The notes under the pieces were generated by a model, which saw only the letters and a list, made by a program, of their open reading frames with translations, ran no database searches and was not told where the DNA came from. DNA of 52,159 nt. Source: Flavobacteriales bacterium. Lineage in GTDB: Bacteria; Bacteroidota; Bacteroidia; Flavobacteriales; UBA7430. Below, piece after piece: positions 48,792-52,159 of the stretch (its first letter is position 1; each line of letters opens with the position of its first letter). Made by a program: the position numbers and the translations under genes. The DNA lies in the NCBI GenBank assembly GCA_022425195.1, contig JAKMFX010000012.1:1-52159 (forward strand), given 5' to 3'.

Positions 48792-50000
48792 ATGGTGAAT
48801 CAGCTGGATTCTATTGAAGATGCATTAGAAGACATCCGTTTAGGGAAAATCGTTATTGTTGTTGACGATGAAGATCGTGAAAATGAGGGGGACTTCGTTG
48901 CCGCCGCAGAAATGGTTACTCCAGAAATGATCAACTTCATGGCCACCCATGGTCGAGGACTCATCTGTGCGCCTATTTTGGAAAAACGTGCCGAAGAGCT
49001 AGATTTAGACATGATGGTGGGTAAAAATACAGACCCCCACCAAACGCAGTTTACCGTTTCTGTAGACCTCATTGGGCATGGGTGCACTACGGGTATTTCT
49101 GCTAAGGATCGTGCCAAAACCATCAAAGCCTTAATTGATCCCAACACCAAAGCTGAAGACTTAGGTAGACCCGGACATATTTTCCCTCTAAAAGCCAGGA
49201 ATGGTGGGGTGCTAAGAAGAACCGGACATACAGAGGCTACCGTTGACCTTGCCCGTCTTGCTGGACTTCAACCTGCAGGAGTCATCGTAGAAATCATGAA
49301 TGAAGACGGGACCATGGCCCGACTTCCACAACTGATTGAAATTGCTAAAAAACATGACCTAAAACTCATTTCCATTGAAGATCTTGTCGCCTACAGAATG
49401 CGTGAAGAGAGTCTGATTGAGAAATTGGAATCCGTAGACCTGCCCACAGACAATGGTGATTTTACGCTTACAGCCTACAAGCAAATCAACACAGGAAGAC
49501 ATCACATTGCACTTCACAAGGGTACTTGGTCAATAGAAGAGCCCGTTCTCGTTCGCGTTCACTCTTCTTGTATCACAGGAGACATCTTTGGATCTTGCCG
49601 ATGCGACTGTGGACTGCAACTAGAAAGAGCCATGCAGATGGTCGAAAAAGAAGGTCGAGGGGTCATCGTATACATGAATCAAGAAGGTAGAGGTATCGGA
49701 TTCATTAATAAACTCAAAGCCTACAAACTGCAAGAAGAAGGCTTAGACACTGTCGAAGCCAATGAAAAACTAGGCTTTAAACCCGATGAGAGAGACTATG
49801 GTGTCGGAGCTCAAATACTTCACGACTTGGGAGCAAGTAAATTAAAACTCATGACCAACAATCCCAAAAAACGTGCTGGACTTATTGGTTATGGGTTGGA
49901 GATTGTTGAAAACGTTGCCATTGAAGTGGAAACCAATGAGCACAACCACTTTTACTTAAAGACCAAAAAGAACAAAATGGGACACGATTTAGACATGTAA
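48792..50000 (+). CDS. ribBA: Bifunctional DHBP synthase / GTP cyclohydrolase II
   Basis: Supplies both branches of riboflavin synthesis. N-terminal RibB (about residues 1-200): [19 protein letters not shown] near residue 22, [16 protein letters not shown]-type [12 protein letters not shown] and [18 protein letters not shown] near 140. C-terminal RibA (about 205-402): zinc cysteines in [21 protein letters not shown] near 255, and [21 protein letters not shown] near 295, which binds GTP. 402 residues, standard fusion. Own promoter; complements ribD at 16294. Confidence 0.95.
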   Translation: MVNQLDSIEDALEDIRLGKIVIVVDDEDRENEGDFVAAAEMVTPEMINFMATHGRGLICAPILEKRAEELDLDMMVGKNTDPHQTQFTVSVDLIGHGCTTGISAKDRAKTIKALIDPNTKAEDLGRPGHIFPLKARNGGVLRRTGHTEATVDLARLAGLQPAGVIVEIMNEDGTMARLPQLIEIAKKHDLKLISIEDLVAYRMREESLIEKLESVDLPTDNGDFTLTAYKQINTGRHHIALHKGTWSIEEPVLVRVHSSCITGDIFGSCRCDCGLQLERAMQMVEKEGRGVIVYMNQEGRGIGFINKLKAYKLQEEGLDTVEANEKLGFKPDERDYGVGAQILHDLGASKLKLMTNNPKKRAGLIGYGLEIVENVAIEVETNEHNHFYLKTKKNKMGHDLDM

Positions 50001-50091
50001 ACCCAAAATGTTCTAAAATTTCACATTGATTTATTTCATTTTTAAATAAATCCCTACTTTTACTCCTTACCGTAAACTAAAAAACGACCCC

Positions 50092-52159
50092 ATGGCGTTT
50101 AAGGCAAAACTTACCTATTTACTTTTATTTTTCAGTCAAATCATGATTGCACAATCTCTAATCCAAGGGGTTGTCTATGATAAAAGTTCAAAAGAAACAC
50201 TCATTGGTGCCAATGTGATTATTCCAAGTTCAGGACAAGGATCGATGACAGATCTTGATGGGTACTTTCAAATGCTGGTTCAATCGTTCCCTGTAACCAT
50301 AGAAGTTTCATTCATTGGATTTGAAAAAAAATCTATGGTCATTGAAAATGATGAACCCGTAAAAATATATTTGGGAGAAGACAAGCTATTACTTTCCGAA
50401 GTCGTCGTGGTGGACAGTCGCTTGACAGAAAAGCAAAAACAATCCCCCATCACAGTAGAAACCATGGATGTGATTGCCATCAAAGAAACTCCAACCGCCA
50501 GCTTTTATGAAGGCCTTGGGGCTTTAAAAGGTGTCGATGTTACATCGGCAAGCTTAGGTTTTAAAATCATCAATACACGCGGATTCAACTCTACCTCTCC
50601 TGTTCGATCGCTTCAGATTATTGATGGCGTAGACAATCAATCTCCTGGGTTGAACTTTTCATTGGGAAACTTCCTAGGCTCTTCAGAATTAGATCTTAAG
50701 AAAGTAGATATTATCGTAGGTGCCAATTCAGCACTATACGGCCCCAATGCTTTTAATGGTGTGATCAGTATGGAGACGAAAGACCCTTTTCAATTCAAGG
50801 GTCTGTCAGCACAATACAAGGGAGGAAGTAGGAATCTTCACGAGGTTGCTGTTCGTTTTGCCGATGTGATTAAAAACAAGGCGGGAGATGATAAATTAGG
50901 CTATAAGATCAACTTCTATAAAATGACGGCAGACGACTGGGTAGCCGACAACTATGACCAAACATACGACACCCCCTCTCCTGCATCTAATTTTGGAGGC
51001 TATGATGCCGTAAACATATACGGGGATGAAGAGTATTCTACTTGGAACAGCTTGTCTCTAGCTCCAGGATTGGGGACTTATCACAGACAAGGTTATAAGG
51101 AAAGTGATTTGGTAGATTACAACACCCAAAATCAGAAATTGAATGCCGCTTTCCACTATAAGCCCACAGTGGAATCAGAAATTATTTATTCAACAAATTA
51201 TGGGACAGGCACAACTGTGTATCAGGGCGATAATAGATACAGCCTGAAAAACCTTAATTTCTATCAAAATAGACTGGAATATAAAGTCAAAGACAAGTTC
51301 TTTATTCGCTTGTACGAGACGCATGAAGATGCCGGAGACTCCTATGACGCCGTGGCTACAGCGGTGGCTCTTCAAAACATGCAAATGGATAAGAAGAGAT
51401 TCTCTGAAGAGTATATTGGTTATTGGAGAAAAACCATTTTGCCGCAAATATATGACATACCAGGATGGGAAGATGCGCCTAAATACGGCAGTCCCGATTA
51501 TCAAAACACTCATAAGGAGTGGAAAGATAATATGAATAAACTTATCGAAGAGAATGAAGTACTATTTGAAGAGTTTCATGACCAGACTCAAACACATGTA
51601 AATGATGTGGTTGGAAATCTTGGATATTCATTTCTTGAACCAGGAACAGCTGATTTTGAAGAGGCTTTCAATAAAATTACGAGTGAAACCAGATACGATG
51701 AGTATGGTGACTATTTGGGTGGGACCAAGTTTTATGATGAATCTCAACTTTATCATGCACAATCTGAATATAAATTCAACTGGGGGCAAAACCGATTTAC
51801 CATCGGAGCAAATGCACGTATGTATAAGCCCGATTCAAGAGGAAGTATTTTTAATGACGGATACGTAACCGATTACAACGAACGATATTTATATGATGAC
51901 AATGGAAATCCCATCATGGGTCTTGACACGACAATCGTTAATGTAAGTACCAATCCGTTCCTTCCTGTTTTTGAGACGGTTATTGACTCAGCGCAGGTCT
52001 CTGTTACAGACACAACCGTTTCCAAAATCACCATTACCAATAAAGAATTTGGCGTATATGCTGGTGTTGACCGCGACTTCCTCAGTGAAACCTTAAAACT
52101 TTCCGCGACCCTAAGAATGGATAAAAATGAAAATTTTGATTACCTCGTATCTCCTGCCA
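50092..52159 (+). CDS. TonB-dependent receptor, N-terminal part (3' end outside window)
   Basis: Open frame from ATG 50092 to the window edge, 689 codons visible, no stop. Signal peptide (MAFKAKLTYLLLFFSQIMIAQS), then a carboxypeptidase-regulatory-like domain (about residues 25-105; IQGVVYDKSSKETLIGANV, DLDGYFQM, VSFIGFEKK), a short linker, the plug domain (about 120-230; INTRGFNSTSPVRSLQIIDGVD and VDIIVGANSALYGPNAFNGVIS) and the start of a beta-barrel. Outer-membrane importer energised by TonB. No SusD-like lipoprotein is visible before it, and the upstream neighbour is ribBA, so the substrate (siderophore, vitamin, sugar) is unknown. Whether a SusD-like gene follows cannot be seen. Confidence 0.9.
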   Translation, partial: MAFKAKLTYLLLFFSQIMIAQSLIQGVVYDKSSKETLIGANVIIPSSGQGSMTDLDGYFQMLVQSFPVTIEVSFIGFEKKSMVIENDEPVKIYLGEDKLLLSEVVVVDSRLTEKQKQSPITVETMDVIAIKETPTASFYEGLGALKGVDVTSASLGFKIINTRGFNSTSPVRSLQIIDGVDNQSPGLNFSLGNFLGSSELDLKKVDIIVGANSALYGPNAFNGVISMETKDPFQFKGLSAQYKGGSRNLHEVAVRFADVIKNKAGDDKLGYKINFYKMTADDWVADNYDQTYDTPSPASNFGGYDAVNIYGDEEYSTWNSLSLAPGLGTYHRQGYKESDLVDYNTQNQKLNAAFHYKPTVESEIIYSTNYGTGTTVYQGDNRYSLKNLNFYQNRLEYKVKDKFFIRLYETHEDAGDSYDAVATAVALQNMQMDKKRFSEEYIGYWRKTILPQIYDIPGWEDAPKYGSPDYQNTHKEWKDNMNKLIEENEVLFEEFHDQTQTHVNDVVGNLGYSFLEPGTADFEEAFNKITSETRYDEYGDYLGGTKFYDESQLYHAQSEYKFNWGQNRFTIGANARMYKPDSRGSIFNDGYVTDYNERYLYDDNGNPIMGLDTTIVNVSTNPFLPVFETVIDSAQVSVTDTTVSKITITNKEFGVYAGVDRDFLSETLKLSATLRMDKNENFDYLVSPA

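Noticed and set aside
50092-52159. SusC-type polysaccharide-utilisation receptor
   Set aside because: The N-terminal domain fits SusC-like proteins too, but no SusD or glycoside hydrolase is visible, so only the general TonB-dependent receptor call is supported.

Overview
The window comes from a Bacteroidota chromosome, most likely a marine-type Flavobacteriales member. The evidence is an AT-rich genome with few Shine-Dalgarno sequences, repeated Bacteroidota -7 promoter boxes (TAnnTTTG) at plausible distances upstream of genes, a TonB-dependent receptor with a carboxypeptidase-regulatory-like N-terminus, a TIGR-type jelly-roll exported protein of the kind common in Bacteroidota, and gene orders typical of the phylum (hisGDCBHAF-IE; etfB-etfA-bifunctional nuclease; crtI-crtB-idi-crtZ). 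No phage, insertion sequence, CRISPR array or rRNA is visible. One tRNA-Met lies on the minus strand.

Layout. 1-383: tail of a LytS/YehU-type sensor kinase, followed by two tandem terminators. 742-3286: sugar MFS permease plus ROK sugar kinase. 3436-4236: proC. 4291-11352: complete histidine operon, preceded by a leader peptide with five His codons and a perfect terminator/antiterminator switch. 11412-13764: reverse-transsulfuration pair (CBS-like and cystathionine gamma-lyase-like) preceded by its own promoter, a short leader peptide with a Cys-Cys pair, and a terminator. 13836-15394: minus-strand M42 peptidase and YigZ. 15497-16279: palindromes, promoter and an exported jelly-roll protein. 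16294-21337: ribD (minus), then prmC, ligA, a DUF6913-type protein and a GreA-like factor (plus). 21332-25153: minus-strand carotenoid operon crtI-crtB-(unknown exported protein)-idi-crtZ, almost every junction an ATGA overlap. 25315-29001: TPR protein and gyrA (minus). 29214-31790: clpC. 31856-34754: aconitase and msrB (minus). 34927-38277: acyl-CoA carboxylase carboxyltransferase and a long RluA-family pseudouridine synthase. 38339-39319: pdhB (minus). 39615-43544: etfB, etfA, bifunctional nuclease, thyA (with a 19-bp palindrome just upstream) and folA. 43770-44423: SPOR protein and tRNA-Met (minus). 44599-50000: START-like protein, lptF, two glycosyltransferases, ribBA. 50092-52159: 5' part of a TonB-dependent receptor, cut by the window edge.

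Most of the window is core metabolism and housekeeping. The most interesting content is regulatory: two independent ribosome-mediated attenuators, one for histidine (clean, classical logic) and one that appears to read cysteine supply upstream of the reverse-transsulfuration operon. Second-tier points are an uncharacterised exported protein translationally coupled inside the carotenoid operon and two operator-like perfect palindromes, upstream of the 15623 gene and of thyA. All functions are read from sequence and family knowledge; no database search was run.
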